64,000 nt of DNA, from contig DASQMC010000051.1 of the NCBI GenBank assembly GCA_035645695.1, positions 1 to 64,000 on the forward strand. Direction: 5' to 3'. Origin of the DNA: JAIVJZ01 sp035645695. GTDB taxonomy: Bacteria; Acidobacteriota; Blastocatellia; Pyrinomonadales; Pyrinomonadaceae. A model generated the notes under the pieces. It was given only the letters and a program-made list of their open reading frames with translations, ran no database searches and was not told the DNA's origin. This document shows, in pieces, positions 49,222-58,541 of the stretch; position 1 is the first letter of the stretch; each line of letters starts with the position of its first letter. Both the position numbers and the translations under genes were made by a program.

Positions 49222-50646
49222 GTGACCGCGGACGCCAAACAAATCGTGCTGCGCTTCGACGCAGGCACGCTCCTTCTGGACGGAGCAGAGCGCGACGCGC
49301 CGGGCGTGCCCGCGCCCTTTCGCTGGGACGAGCGCGTCCTGCGTTGGCGCGCGCCCGCGCTCAGCTACCGCCACGTCGTCAAAGCTTTAACGCGCGGGGG
49401 CGTGGCCTTTGAAGACCGCGCGCGCGCATATCACAAGTTCGACTTTCCGACGAAGTTCACGGTCGAGCCGCGCCCCTATCAACATGAAGCCATCGCCGCG
49501 TGGCGCAAGGCCGAGCGTTGCGGCGTTATCATCCTGCCGACGGGCGCGGGCAAAAGCCTCGTGGCGCAGATGGCTATCGAACAGACGCAGCGCTCGACGC
49601 TCGTCGTCGTGCCGACGATTGACTTGATGAACCAGTGGTACGACTTGTTGCTCTCGTCGTTTCAAGCCGAAGTCGGGCTTATCGGCGGGGGGTTCTTCGA
49701 GGTCGGCGCGCTGACGGTGACGACCTACGCCTCCGCCTTCCGTTTCATGGAACGGCTCGGCAACGGCTTCGGCCTCGTCATCTTCGACGAATGCCACCAC
49801 CTGCCCGGCGACGTGTTTCGCTATGCCGCAGAGATGTCGCTCGCGCCCTTTCGCCTCGGCCTGACCGCCACGCCCGAACGCGCCGACGGCGCGGACGAGA
49901 TGCTCGAAGAGTTGATCGGCCCCACGGTTTACCGCCGGGAGGCGCGCGAACTCGCGGGCGAATACTTGTCCGACTACAGCATCGTGCGCCTGCACGTCGA
50001 AATGAGCGCGGCGGAGCGCGCGGCCTACGAAGCGGAGCGCGCCGTCTTCAAAAGTTTTCTCCAACAGAAAAACATCCGCCTGAGCAGCCTGCACGGCTGG
50101 CAAATGTTCATCGCGGCCAGCGCGCGCAGCAGCGAGGGGCGGCGCGCGATGATGGCCTATCGCGAGTCGAAGCGCATCGCGCTCGGGACGGACGCGAAGT
50201 TGCGCGTGCTCTCGGAACTGCTTCGGCGACACAGGCGCGACCGCGTGCTCATCTTCACGGCCGAGAACGAGATGGTCTATCGCATCTCGGGGCAATTCCT
50301 GATCCCCGCCATCACGCACGAGACGAACATCAAGGAGCGTCGCGAATGGCTCGCCGCGTTCAACGCGGGCGACGTGCTTGCGCTCGCCACCTCGAAAGTC
50401 CTGAACGAGGGCGTCAACATCCCGGCCGCTTCCGTCGCCGTCGTCCTCTCCGGTTCCGGCTCGACGCGCGAGCACATCCAGCGGCTCGGCCGCATACTGC
50501 GCAAGCAACCCGACAAGGAGGCGACGCTCTACGAGGTCGTCACCCTCGACACGACGGAAGAGGGCATCAGCCGACGGCGCAGCGGCGAACAGTTTCGCAC
50601 CCGCGCGGGACGCGGCGACAATCAAAGTTTATTAAGCGACCCGTAA
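49222..50646 (+). CDS. XPB-like superfamily 2 DNA helicase
   Basis: The protein has 474 residues. The N-terminal damage-recognition-like region (RYHKFD-type: RAYHKFDFPTKFTVEPRPYQHEA) leads into SF2 motifs: LPTGAGKSLVAQM (Walker A), FDECHH (motif II), LTATPER (III), and QRLGRILRKQPDKE (VI). It closely matches the archaeal/bacterial XPB helicases that open DNA in repair. The start is GTG, fitting the N-terminal length. The next gene, three bases downstream, is the DUF790/Bax1-like protein that partners XPB in archaea. The pair should act together. Confidence 0.93.
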   Translation: MTADAKQIVLRFDAGTLLLDGAERDAPGVPAPFRWDERVLRWRAPALSYRHVVKALTRGGVAFEDRARAYHKFDFPTKFTVEPRPYQHEAIAAWRKAERCGVIILPTGAGKSLVAQMAIEQTQRSTLVVVPTIDLMNQWYDLLLSSFQAEVGLIGGGFFEVGALTVTTYASAFRFMERLGNGFGLVIFDECHHLPGDVFRYAAEMSLAPFRLGLTATPERADGADEMLEELIGPTVYRREARELAGEYLSDYSIVRLHVEMSAAERAAYEAERAVFKSFLQQKNIRLSSLHGWQMFIAASARSSEGRRAMMAYRESKRIALGTDAKLRVLSELLRRHRRDRVLIFTAENEMVYRISGQFLIPAITHETNIKERREWLAAFNAGDVLALATSKVLNEGVNIPAASVAVVLSGSGSTREHIQRLGRILRKQPDKEATLYEVVTLDTTEEGISRRRSGEQFRTRAGRGDNQSLLSDP

Positions 50647-50649
50647 TTT

Positions 50650-51870
50650 ATGTTGACCTCAGACCTCGCACAAAGCTGGCAGCGCGGCAATCAAATCCGG
50701 CCGCGCTACATCGAGACGGAAGACGAAGGCTGGCTCGAAGCCGCCGCCGCCCTCATCGAACTCTTCCGCGAGCATCGCGGCCTGACGCGCGCCGAACTCG
50801 ACGCCGCGCTCGAAGATTACGTCGGCACGGGAACGGACTACAAAATCCTGCGCGGCCTGATCAAGTTGCTGTCGGATCGGACGGAGTTCGCGGCGGGCGT
50901 CGAGGTCGCCCCGGCGGACTTGCGCCGCGCGGTCTTTCTCAAGGCGCGCGGCGTGCATCCTGTGACGGACGAGGGAACGCGCGCGGAGGTCATCGAGGCG
51001 GCGGGCGTCGAACTCGGCTGCGCGCCGGACGTGGTGCGCGCGAACCTCTACGCCGACCTGACGAAGAACCAGCGGCTCGTCGAGTTTGAAGAGACGGACG
51101 CGCGCTCGCTCGTCGAACTCTACAACGTGGCGCAGGCGCAGGCTCTCCTGTATCGCTCCGTGCGGATGCGCGTGAGCGTCGCGCCGCAATCGGCGGAAGG
51201 GTATCGCGAACTCTTCGGCGCGATTAAGGCTTACAGGCTGATTCACACGATCAAAGGGACTGCGGCGAACGGTTATGAAATCGCGCTCGACGGGCCGGTC
51301 TCCATGTTTCATCGCTCGCAGAAGTACGGCATCCAGATGGCGGTCTTTCTGCCCGCGCTCCTGTTGTGCAAGGGCTGGCGCATGCGCGCCGAGATCGCGC
51401 TCCAGCGGGCGCAGCAGGGCACGGCCTTCTTCGAGATGGAGAGCGAACGCCACGGGTTGCGCTCGCACTACCCGGAAATCACGCCTTATGAAAATCCCGT
51501 CAGGGAAAAGTTGCTGGCCGCCTGGGCCCGTTTCGAGAGCGAGTGGACGCTCTCCGCGAGCGGCGAGATCATCAACCTCGGCGCGGGCGCATTCATCCCC
51601 GATTTCGTGCTGCGACACCCGTCGGGGCGACAAGTTTACCTTGAGATTTTAGGCTTCTGGACACCGGCGCATCTGAAAGAACGATTGCAGGAATTTGCGG
51701 GGAGCGAATTTCGCGATTACCTGCTCGCCGCGTGGGAAGAACTGCGGGGCAGCCGCGATCCTCTCGTCTCCGCTCCGCCGCACACGATCATTTTCAAACG
51801 CTCGCTCGACCCGGCGACCGTGGAGCTGGCGGTTAACAAGTTGGTCTCGGAAGACGACGCGCACGCATGA
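50650..51870 (+). CDS. DUF790 / Bax1-like nuclease partner of XPB
   Basis: The protein has 406 residues of the DUF790 family. Recognisable segments are MLTSDLAQSWQRGNQIRPRYI at the start, KIKG-type HTIKGTAANGYEIALDGPVSMFHRSQKYG in the middle, and a C-terminal nuclease-like part FIPDFVLRHPSGRQVYLEILGFW, with D and E-x-G residues as in restriction-type nucleases. In archaea Bax1 stimulates XPB and cuts DNA bubbles. The ATG is three bases after the helicase stop, so both are made from one message. The stop is embedded in the repeated start region of the next gene. Confidence 0.9.
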   Translation: MLTSDLAQSWQRGNQIRPRYIETEDEGWLEAAAALIELFREHRGLTRAELDAALEDYVGTGTDYKILRGLIKLLSDRTEFAAGVEVAPADLRRAVFLKARGVHPVTDEGTRAEVIEAAGVELGCAPDVVRANLYADLTKNQRLVEFEETDARSLVELYNVAQAQALLYRSVRMRVSVAPQSAEGYRELFGAIKAYRLIHTIKGTAANGYEIALDGPVSMFHRSQKYGIQMAVFLPALLLCKGWRMRAEIALQRAQQGTAFFEMESERHGLRSHYPEITPYENPVREKLLAAWARFESEWTLSASGEIINLGAGAFIPDFVLRHPSGRQVYLEILGFWTPAHLKERLQEFAGSEFRDYLLAAWEELRGSRDPLVSAPPHTIIFKRSLDPATVELAVNKLVSEDDAHA

Positions 51871-51925
51871 AGACTTTCAACCTGTCGTGAAAACTTTCAA
51901 CCTGTGATGAAAACTTTCAACCTGT
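51867..51925 (+). repeat. three 20-bp repeats carrying start codons and mini-ORFs
   Basis: The unit TGAAAACTTTCAACCTGT occurs at 51868 (one substitution), 51888 and 51908. Each copy follows an A or G so that it reads ATG/GTG-AAA-ACT-TTC-AAC-CTG. The first two open frames stop immediately (MKTFNLS and MKTFNL, the latter from GTG), each stop overlapping the next start. The third continues as homoserine dehydrogenase. The first copy also contains the Bax1-like stop. Confidence 0.9.
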
Positions 51926-53013
51926 GCTTTCTGGGCTTCGGCAACGTCGGGCACGCTCTGGTGCGTCTGCTCGGCGAGAAGTCTGTGGAGATGCGCGAGC
52001 GGTACGGCATCGAGTGGCGCATCACGGGCGCGGCGACGCGTCGCGCGGGCTGGCGCGCGGCGGCGGCGGAAGGCTTGCCCGCCGAGTCGTTATTATCGGG
52101 CGAGTGGGCGGCGGATGCGGGGCGAGGCGGCGAGCCGCGCCCGGCGAACGTGCGCGAGTGGCTCGCGGCGGCGCGGTGCGACGTGATGTTCGAGATCACT
52201 TCGCTGGAACCTCTGACGGGCGAACCCGCCGTCGGGTATGTGCGCGCGGCGCTGGAGGCGGGCGCGCACGTCGTGACGGCGAATAAAGGCACGCTCGTTC
52301 ACGGCTATCGAGACTTGCACGCGCTCGCCAAAGCATGCGGGCGGCGCTTCCTGTTCGAGGCGACGGTGGCCGACATGCCCGTCTTCTCGCTCTTTCGCGA
52401 GTGCCTGCCCGCCGCGCGATTGCGCGCCTTTCGCGGCATCTTCAACTCGACCACCAACGTCATTCTCGAAGAGATGGAGGGGGGGCGCACGTTCGACGAC
52501 GGCTTGCGGAGCGCGCAGTCGCTCGGCGTCACCGAAACCGGCCCGGCCTACGATGTTGACGGCTGGGACGCGGCCGTCAAGACGTGCGCGCTGGCAAACG
52601 TGCTCATGAACGTTCCCTTGCGGCTCGACGAGATCGAGAGAAGAGGGATTCGCGGGTTGGAACCGGAGAGCGTGCGCGCCGCGCGCGACGCGGGCACGCC
52701 CTACAAACTCGTGAGCCGCGCGGAGCGCACGCGCGAAGGAGGCATCGCGGCGCGCGTCGGCGCGGAACGGATCGCGGCGGGCGATCCTTTGGCCGCCGTC
52801 AACGGCACATCCCTCATCATCCATTTTGAATTGGACATTCTGCCCGGCCTGACGCTGACGGCGCACCATCCCGATTTGCAGAGCACCGCCTACGGGTTGC
52901 TCTCCGATTTCATCAATATAGCTCGCGCCGAAACCTGGAAGTGCCAAAAGGGGAGCGGCGTGCACGATTCTCTTTGCGTCTCTACGTTTAAAAACTTTGC
53001 GCCCCGAACGTGA
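51907..53013 (+). CDS. hom: homoserine dehydrogenase
   Basis: The protein has 368 residues. It reduces aspartate semialdehyde to homoserine on the route to threonine and methionine. The NAD(P) fold opens with LCFLGFGNVGHALVRLL. Further motifs are ANKGTLVHGYRDL, FEATVADMPVFSL, FNSTTNVILEEM, and DVDGWDAAVKTCALAN with the catalytic Asp/Lys. There is no ACT domain, so feedback control by threonine through that module is absent. The start is the third copy of a repeated unit. A hairpin overlapping the stop codon probably ends the message. The operon-like position after XPB/Bax1 is unusual. Confidence 0.93.
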   Translation: MKTFNLCFLGFGNVGHALVRLLGEKSVEMRERYGIEWRITGAATRRAGWRAAAAEGLPAESLLSGEWAADAGRGGEPRPANVREWLAAARCDVMFEITSLEPLTGEPAVGYVRAALEAGAHVVTANKGTLVHGYRDLHALAKACGRRFLFEATVADMPVFSLFRECLPAARLRAFRGIFNSTTNVILEEMEGGRTFDDGLRSAQSLGVTETGPAYDVDGWDAAVKTCALANVLMNVPLRLDEIERRGIRGLEPESVRAARDAGTPYKLVSRAERTREGGIAARVGAERIAAGDPLAAVNGTSLIIHFELDILPGLTLTAHHPDLQSTAYGLLSDFINIARAETWKCQKGSGVHDSLCVSTFKNFAPRT

Positions 53014-53036
53014 AATTGTTTTCACGTTCGGGGCGC
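52999..53036 (+). terminator. hairpin terminator overlapping the stop codon
   Basis: A 17-base stem (GCGCCCCGAACGTGAAA with its complement) around a short TTG-containing loop includes the homoserine dehydrogenase TGA at 53011-53013. It is flanked by a short A run; no strong T-run follows. Confidence 0.65.
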
Positions 53037-53081
53037 GGAGGAAAAAAACCGGAGGCGCGGAGAGTTTTAGCGTTCGCGCGG

Positions 53082-54020
53082 TTAATTGCTGGATTGCTCT
53101 TCGTCGTCGGTGTCGGGGACGATGAAGGAGAGGTTGGTGAGAACGCTGCGCAGGCGAACCTGTCCGAGCAGCGTTTCGAGATAACAGGTGAGACCTTCGA
53201 GCGCGGGGCCGATCTCCAGTATGCGTCGCGCCCCGGCCACCTGTTTGACGAAGCGTTCATATTCCTCCCAATCCCTGTACATCAGGTAGCACATGCTGCC
53301 GTCGCGAAAACGCTTGAGGTGCGCGAGCAGAAGCGCGACCGAAAACTGATCGCATTCCTTGTCGGCGCGGCGCGCCAGCTCCACCAGATTCCAGAGATCG
53401 CGGTAGAGGGTGAGCGCTTCCACGCGGCGCGTGTGAAAGTCGTTGAAGAGATGTTCGCCGTCGAGCGCGGAGTCGAAGACCTGCGTGAGGGAGATGGTTG
53501 ATTGCTGAAAGCAGTTGCGGAGCAACCCGTGCGCGCGTTCGAGTTTACCCCGCAGGGGCGGTGCCTGCGGGTCGTTGATGCCGACGAGTTCAAACCCGTA
53601 GACGCGCCCGATCTCGTGGCCGATAGCGTAACTGATGCCGTCGAGCGTCGAGAGCAGTTCCTCGCTCGCGCCTTCGAGGTGGAGCACGTCGGCGTCGATC
53701 CGTTCGATCAGCGCAAGCGACTCTCTGTGGACGTTCGTAAAGACGGAGAAGGTCGAGGCGAGCAGTTGATCCTGCTGCACCTTCTTTTCGATGAGTTGCA
53801 GGTAGTCGAGCAGGCGCGCGAGGTCTGTGAAAACGCGTCGCATCATCATGCCGAGCGAAGCGGGTTTGATGTTCTCGACGAGAGCGGCCAGCGACGCGGC
53901 CAGAACCTCTTCGGGCGGTGTTTGAACTTCCGCCTCCGGGCGAGTTTCCGTTGCGGCCGGGTACCGGGCGAAAGCCTTCGAGGCGTCATGGGCGGGCTGG
54001 TCAAAAATTGCGCTGCTCAT
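53082..54020 (-). CDS. uncharacterised helical protein
   Basis: The protein has 312 residues and I do not recognise it. It looks almost entirely alpha-helical after residue 40, with a variable N-terminus rich in Pro/Ala/Glu and an acidic C-terminus (PDTDDEEQSSN). Distinct segments are SFSVFTNVHRESLALIERID-like helices, GHEIGRVYGFELVGINDPQAPPLRGKLERAH, and DRWEEYERF-type motifs. There is no signal peptide or transmembrane helix. The ATG at 54020 is chosen because residues further upstream are Arg/Phe/Pro-rich with no helix. It is convergent with homoserine dehydrogenase and stands alone, so context gives no function. Confidence 0.75.
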   Translation of the reverse strand: MSSAIFDQPAHDASKAFARYPAATETRPEAEVQTPPEEVLAASLAALVENIKPASLGMMMRRVFTDLARLLDYLQLIEKKVQQDQLLASTFSVFTNVHRESLALIERIDADVLHLEGASEELLSTLDGISYAIGHEIGRVYGFELVGINDPQAPPLRGKLERAHGLLRNCFQQSTISLTQVFDSALDGEHLFNDFHTRRVEALTLYRDLWNLVELARRADKECDQFSVALLLAHLKRFRDGSMCYLMYRDWEEYERFVKQVAGARRILEIGPALEGLTCYLETLLGQVRLRSVLTNLSFIVPDTDDEEQSSN

Positions 54021-54566
54021 AAAGTTAGATGTGTCCTGAAAGGGATGCCGGTCGAAAGCCGGGCATCTCGGGGGAAGTTGCTCTCCTGTCGAAAAGAGCG
54101 AAAAGCTCGGTCGAAAAGAGCGAAAAAGCTCGGCTGTCAAAACTTCCTGCGGCGAAAAAGGCAGCGGCGCGGTGGTTCTCCGCGCATCGAGCTACCACTT
54201 TGCTCTCAAACTTTATGCCAGAAGCCGCTTTGATCTGTCTCGCCCGACATAAGCGACTTTGCAGCCGTTTTCGCATCTAAATAGCGAACACTCGGAATTC
54301 CGGCGGCGGCGGCTGACAGTTTGACAGGTCAAGATGGCAGAGTTGCGACAATATGTCAGGCAATGCCTGATGCGTGCGCCGTTACGAGCAGTAAGACCGG
54401 CGTGCAAGATGGCGGCACGCGGTTTCGAGAGAAATGAGTTTGCGCCGTCCGCCCGCCCGATGAGTTTGCGCCGTCCGCCCGCCCGGCTACCAGGGCGGGC
54501 GGGGTTTTGGAATAAGCGACTATCAATGGAGGCTCTCGTTTCGTTTACGAGGGCGGGGAGAATTCG
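54021..54566. other. 546-bp intergenic region with direct repeats and a hairpin
   Basis: I see no convincing gene. There are two 18-base-scale GAAAAGAGCGAAAA..GCTCGG copies near 54092-54132. A 26-base tandem repeat lies at 54434-54459 and 54460-54485. A GC hairpin (54475-54502; CCGCCCGCCC with its complement) is followed by GGTTTT. The last may be a terminator-like or attenuator structure before the pirin gene. A short 83-residue open frame here has no coding character I can support. Confidence 0.6.
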
Positions 54567-55265
<699 letters not shown>

Positions 55266-55326
55266 ACGACCCGCGCGTGGCGCGATTGATTTCCGGCGAA
55301 AGCGTTCCGGGGCGGTTTAACGCGCG

Positions 55327-55366
55327 GAGAGGGAGCGGAGAAAATTGGTTCTCTCCGCTCCCTCTC
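55327..55366. terminator. 15-bp perfect hairpin between convergent genes
   Basis: GAGAGGGAGCGGAGA and its complement enclose a 10-base loop, between the pirin and sigma factor 3' ends. It can serve both strands; a T-rich stretch (TGTTTATTCTCTTTTC) follows on the plus side. Confidence 0.75.
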
Positions 55367-55455
55367 GATGTTTATTCTCTTTTCTTCCTTGGCGGTCGCG
55401 GCTCAGGATGAATTTGACCCTGACGCACGAAGGTTCGGGCGACTCCGCCGCGTCG

Positions 55456-56091
55456 TCAGCGTGAAGGCTTCTGCTGCTTGAGCAGGCCGCGCAACTTCAT
55501 CCTCGCTTTGTGCAACTGCGACTTCGATGTCCCTACCGAGCAGCCCAGCATGCGCGCGATCTCTTCGTGCTCGTGCCCCTCTACGTCGTGCAATATGAAC
55601 ACCGTCCGGTATCCCGGCGGCAACCCGCTGATCGCTCGGTCTAGCGCGATGCGGTCTACCACCGGCATCTGGTTCGGGTTCTGCGTCCCCACAACCACCT
55701 GCACCGGAGTCTCGCCGTCGTCCGTCGTCTGCTCCAGCCTCACGCCCTTCTTGCGAAAGTGCATCAACACCTGATTGACCGTCAGGCGGTGCAGCCACGT
55801 CGTAAAGGCCGACTCGCCGCGAAATGAACCGATCTTGCGGAACAACTGTATGAAGGCTTCCTGCGCGAGGTCTTCGGCTTCGGCGACGTTCTGCGTCATT
55901 CGCAGGCACAGGCTGTAGACGCGCCGGTTGTGCCGCTCGTACAACACCTCGAAGGCGGCGAGGTCTCCGCCCGCCGCGCGTTGCGCCAGTGCATGATCGC
56001 TCATTGGATTAGGGGCTTTCTCGGTGGCCGTCGTCGCGGGCGCGGCTTCGACCTTTTGCCAGATGGGGAATGTTGCGGCGTTGATGGTCAT
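55456..56091 (-). CDS. ECF-type RNA polymerase sigma factor
   Basis: The protein has 211 residues. Region 2 reads FEVLYERHNRRVYSLCLRMTQNVAEAEDLAQEAFIQLFRKI, then SAFTTWLHRLTVNQVLMHFR. Region 4 reads LPPGYRTVFILHDVEGHEHEEIARMLGCSVGTSKSQLHKARMKLR. There is a 29-residue N-terminal extension, so a start at Met30 is also possible. No anti-sigma gene is adjacent. It is the SigE-like ECF type common in acidobacteria, by resemblance. Confidence 0.93.
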   Translation of the reverse strand: MTINAATFPIWQKVEAAPATTATEKAPNPMSDHALAQRAAGGDLAAFEVLYERHNRRVYSLCLRMTQNVAEAEDLAQEAFIQLFRKIGSFRGESAFTTWLHRLTVNQVLMHFRKKGVRLEQTTDDGETPVQVVVGTQNPNQMPVVDRIALDRAISGLPPGYRTVFILHDVEGHEHEEIARMLGCSVGTSKSQLHKARMKLRGLLKQQKPSR

Positions 56092-56341
56092 GGAAGTCTG
56101 TTAGAGCAAGCGCAGTGCCACGGCGCACAATCGCCGCGGGGCGGGGAATTTGCAGGCGCGCGGTGCGCAAAACGGCGCACCCGACCATATAGGGCATCTC
56201 CGCACTCAAAGCGTGTAGCGGGAAAAAACTGCGTCTGGCAGGGAATTTCCGGTGGCAGGTTCTCGATCCGGGAATTCGTGCGGGAGGTTTCGCGCCGGCC
56301 GGTCGAATTCGCCGCACCGGGGCACACAAAAAAGAGGCGCG

Positions 56342-56851
56342 TCAGTCTCTTTCGTAAAAGGTGGCTTTCAGGTCGTCGGCAAGTGAGAGGGAACGCGCGG
56401 GGCGGAAATTCCGCAAAAAATCGGCGGGCATGAACGTGTCCGCCCCTTCGACCGCGAGGGGGATTTCCGTCACGATCCACTGCTCGATTTCAGGCTGAAA
56501 GGTCGTATAGATTTGCTCGCCGCCGATGATGTAGAGGTGGCACGAAAGATAAGGCGCGAGCGCGAGCACGGAACGCTTGTCCGGCAGGACTATGACGCCC
56601 GTGCTCGTCTCCGCCCCTTCCCCCGCCACCTCTCGCACCCCGACGGCGGCGGCCGACCTGCTCAACACCACATTCAAGCGATCCTTCAGAGGCCGTTTCA
56701 GCGAAGCCCACGTGCGCCGTCCCATGACGCACGCGTGCCCTGTGGTCTGCTCTCTGAAGAATTTCATGTCGGCGGGATAGTGCCAGGGGATCGAGCCGCC
56801 CTTGCCGATGGCTCTGTTGCGGTCAATTGCTACGATGCCGATGATGGACAT
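56342..56851 (-). CDS. folA: dihydrofolate reductase
   Basis: The protein has 169 residues. It reduces dihydrofolate to tetrahydrofolate with NADPH. Motifs are IVAIDRNRAIGKGGSIPWHYPADMKFFREQTTGH, VMGRRTWASL, LNVVLSRS and LYIIGGEQIYTTF. Key residues (the Trp in SIPWH and the Asp in PADM) are in place. The ATG at 56851 is preferred over a 12-residue upstream extension. It is 76 bases downstream of thymidylate synthase, the classic pairing that regenerates folate. Confidence 0.95.
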   Translation of the reverse strand: MSIIGIVAIDRNRAIGKGGSIPWHYPADMKFFREQTTGHACVMGRRTWASLKRPLKDRLNVVLSRSAAAVGVREVAGEGAETSTGVIVLPDKRSVLALAPYLSCHLYIIGGEQIYTTFQPEIEQWIVTEIPLAVEGADTFMPADFLRNFRPARSLSLADDLKATFYERD

Positions 56852-56927
56852 GAAAGTATCGTCTCTGAAAATGCGATTTGGCCGCACACGAATTTCGAGC
56901 CGGCCGTATCAGGAAACTCAGACGGCT

Positions 56928-57776
56928 TCACACCGCCACCGGGGCGGCGATCTTGCCGTGCGATTCGTAACCGACGAGTTTTAAGTTCTCATAGCGCATG
57001 CCGAGCAACCCGGCCAGCCCGCGCAGGCGTCCCGCGTCGTCTTCAATCTCAAGTCGCGGAAGCGGCAGGGGTTCGCGCGCGAGCAGTTCGCGCACCTGTT
57101 CGAGATGATTCCGGTAGATGTGGTAATCGCCGAGCGTGTAGATAAACTCGCCCGGTTCGAGTTCGCAGGCGTGCGCGAGCATGTGCGTCAGCAGCGCGTA
57201 GGAACTGATGTTGAAGGGGACGCCGAGAAAGGCGTCGGCGGAACGCTGGTACAACTGGCAGTGCAAAACTTTTCCCGCTTCGACCTTGAACTGAAAAAGC
57301 GTGTGACAGGGAGGCAAATCAACTTCATCGCAGACGCGCGGGTCCCAACCCGTGACGATGAGGCGGCGCGAGTTCGGATTCTCGCGTATGCCTTCCACGA
57401 GCCGGGCGATCTGATCCACGCCGTCGCGCGCGGGGTAACGTCCGCCGAAGGAACGCCAAAGATAACCGTAGACGGGGCCGAGGTCGCCTGCCTCGCGGCC
57501 GAAACGGCTCGTGTGCTCGACGTCAGCCCACTCGGCCCAGATATCCACGCCGCGCGCGCGCAGGTTCCGTTCGTCGGTGTCGCCCGAGAGAAACCAGAAG
57601 AGTTCCTCGGCGATCCAGCGAAAGGGAATCTTCTTGGTGGTCACGATGGGGAAACCGGCGCGCAGATCGAATCGCGTTTGATAGCCGAAGTGCGAGAGCG
57701 TGCCGACGCCCGTGCGGTCGCGGTGTTCGACGCCGTGGGCGAGAATGGATTTGAGCAGGTCGTGATATTGTTTCAT
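56928..57776 (-). CDS. thyA: thymidylate synthase (ThyA type)
   Basis: The protein has 282 residues. It methylates dUMP to dTMP using methylene-tetrahydrofolate. Hallmarks are RTGVGTLSHFGYQTRFDLRAGFP, LRARGVDIWAEWAD, GPVYGYLWRSFGG, the catalytic Cys in DLPPCHTLFQF, QRSADAFLGVPFNISSYALLTHM and YTLGDYHIYRNHLEQV. It lies upstream of DHFR on the same strand and divergent from peptide deformylase. The C-terminus ends in KIAAPVAV, as in the family. Confidence 0.96.
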   Translation of the reverse strand: MKQYHDLLKSILAHGVEHRDRTGVGTLSHFGYQTRFDLRAGFPIVTTKKIPFRWIAEELFWFLSGDTDERNLRARGVDIWAEWADVEHTSRFGREAGDLGPVYGYLWRSFGGRYPARDGVDQIARLVEGIRENPNSRRLIVTGWDPRVCDEVDLPPCHTLFQFKVEAGKVLHCQLYQRSADAFLGVPFNISSYALLTHMLAHACELEPGEFIYTLGDYHIYRNHLEQVRELLAREPLPLPRLEIEDDAGRLRGLAGLLGMRYENLKLVGYESHGKIAAPVAV

Positions 57777-57839
57777 ATCGGGTAAACTTCGCGCGGAAGC
57801 GCGAGCATATCATAGAGCAGGCGAGACGAAATAAAACAG

Positions 57840-58331
57840 ATGACGGTGAAGAAGATAACCGAGTATCCGGCGAAGGTGCTGAACGAGGTGGGCGACGCGG
57901 TGGAAGTTTTCGACGAAGAACTGGCGCGCTTGTGCGAGGACATGTTCGAGACGATGTACGCGGCGGAAGGCGTCGGGTTGGCCGCGCCGCAAATCGGCCT
58001 GTCGCTTCGCCTCTTCGTGATGGATTGCGCCGGGATCAAACTCGTCGCGGCGAACCCGGAGATCGTCAGTGTCGAGGGCGAACAGGCGGGAGAGGAAGGA
58101 TGCCTCTCGGTCGCAAAAATTCACTCGCCTTTGAAGCGCGCCGAACGCGCTACGCTTCGCGCTCAGGATGTACGCGGCGAGTGGTACGAACGCGAAGCCG
58201 AAGGACTCGCCGCGCGCTGCTTCCAGCACGAGACGGATCACTGCGACGGCATCCTCTTCATCAATCGCCTCACGCCGCTCAAGCGCAACATGGTCGTGAA
58301 GCGTTTCCAGAAGTTGAAGAAGTGGGAATAG
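57840..58331 (+). CDS. def: peptide deformylase
   Basis: The protein has 163 residues. It removes the formyl group from nascent protein N-termini. Motif 1 GVGLAAPQIG (44-53), motif 2 EEGCLS with metal ligand Cys88, and motif 3 HETDH (His130, Glu131, His134) are all present. Motif 3 continues with Cys135 where most enzymes have Leu; this may slightly alter the metal pocket. The start is in family position. No formyltransferase gene follows. Confidence 0.95.
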   Translation: MTVKKITEYPAKVLNEVGDAVEVFDEELARLCEDMFETMYAAEGVGLAAPQIGLSLRLFVMDCAGIKLVAANPEIVSVEGEQAGEEGCLSVAKIHSPLKRAERATLRAQDVRGEWYEREAEGLAARCFQHETDHCDGILFINRLTPLKRNMVVKRFQKLKKWE

Positions 58332-58352
58332 TTTAAAGGTAAGCGGCGCGCT

Positions 58353-58496
58353 TCACGTGTCATCGCGGGGCGCGCGGTCTTTCGGGTGCTCGCGGCGATA
58401 CTGGCGCGCGAACGCCCAGACGGCGACGGCGCAGATGGCGAGAAAGAAGATCATCGCCGTGATGATGACGTACAGTTCCGTGGCTTGCGCTTCCAT
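58353..58496 (-). CDS. 47-residue single-helix membrane protein
   Basis: This short frame reads MEAQATELYVIITAMIFFLAI-type: a short polar start, one strongly hydrophobic helix (VIITAMIFFLAICAVAVWAF) and a basic/acidic cytosolic tail (ARQYRREHPKDRAPRDD). It follows the agmatine deiminase gene by about 45 bases on the same strand. Layout resembles small cytochrome-oxidase or efflux accessory proteins, but no family can be named. AGGA abuts the ATG, so translation support is modest. Confidence 0.6.
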   Translation of the reverse strand: MEAQATELYVIITAMIFFLAICAVAVWAFARQYRREHPKDRAPRDDT

Positions 58497-58541
58497 TCCT
58501 CAAGTCGCCCCCGCGACGCTCGCCTTTCACAATAATCGAAC

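Noticed and set aside
54029..54280. 83-codon plus-strand frame in the spacer before pirin
   Set aside because: Lies across direct repeats with Arg/Lys/Ala-rich content and no domain; treated as non-coding.
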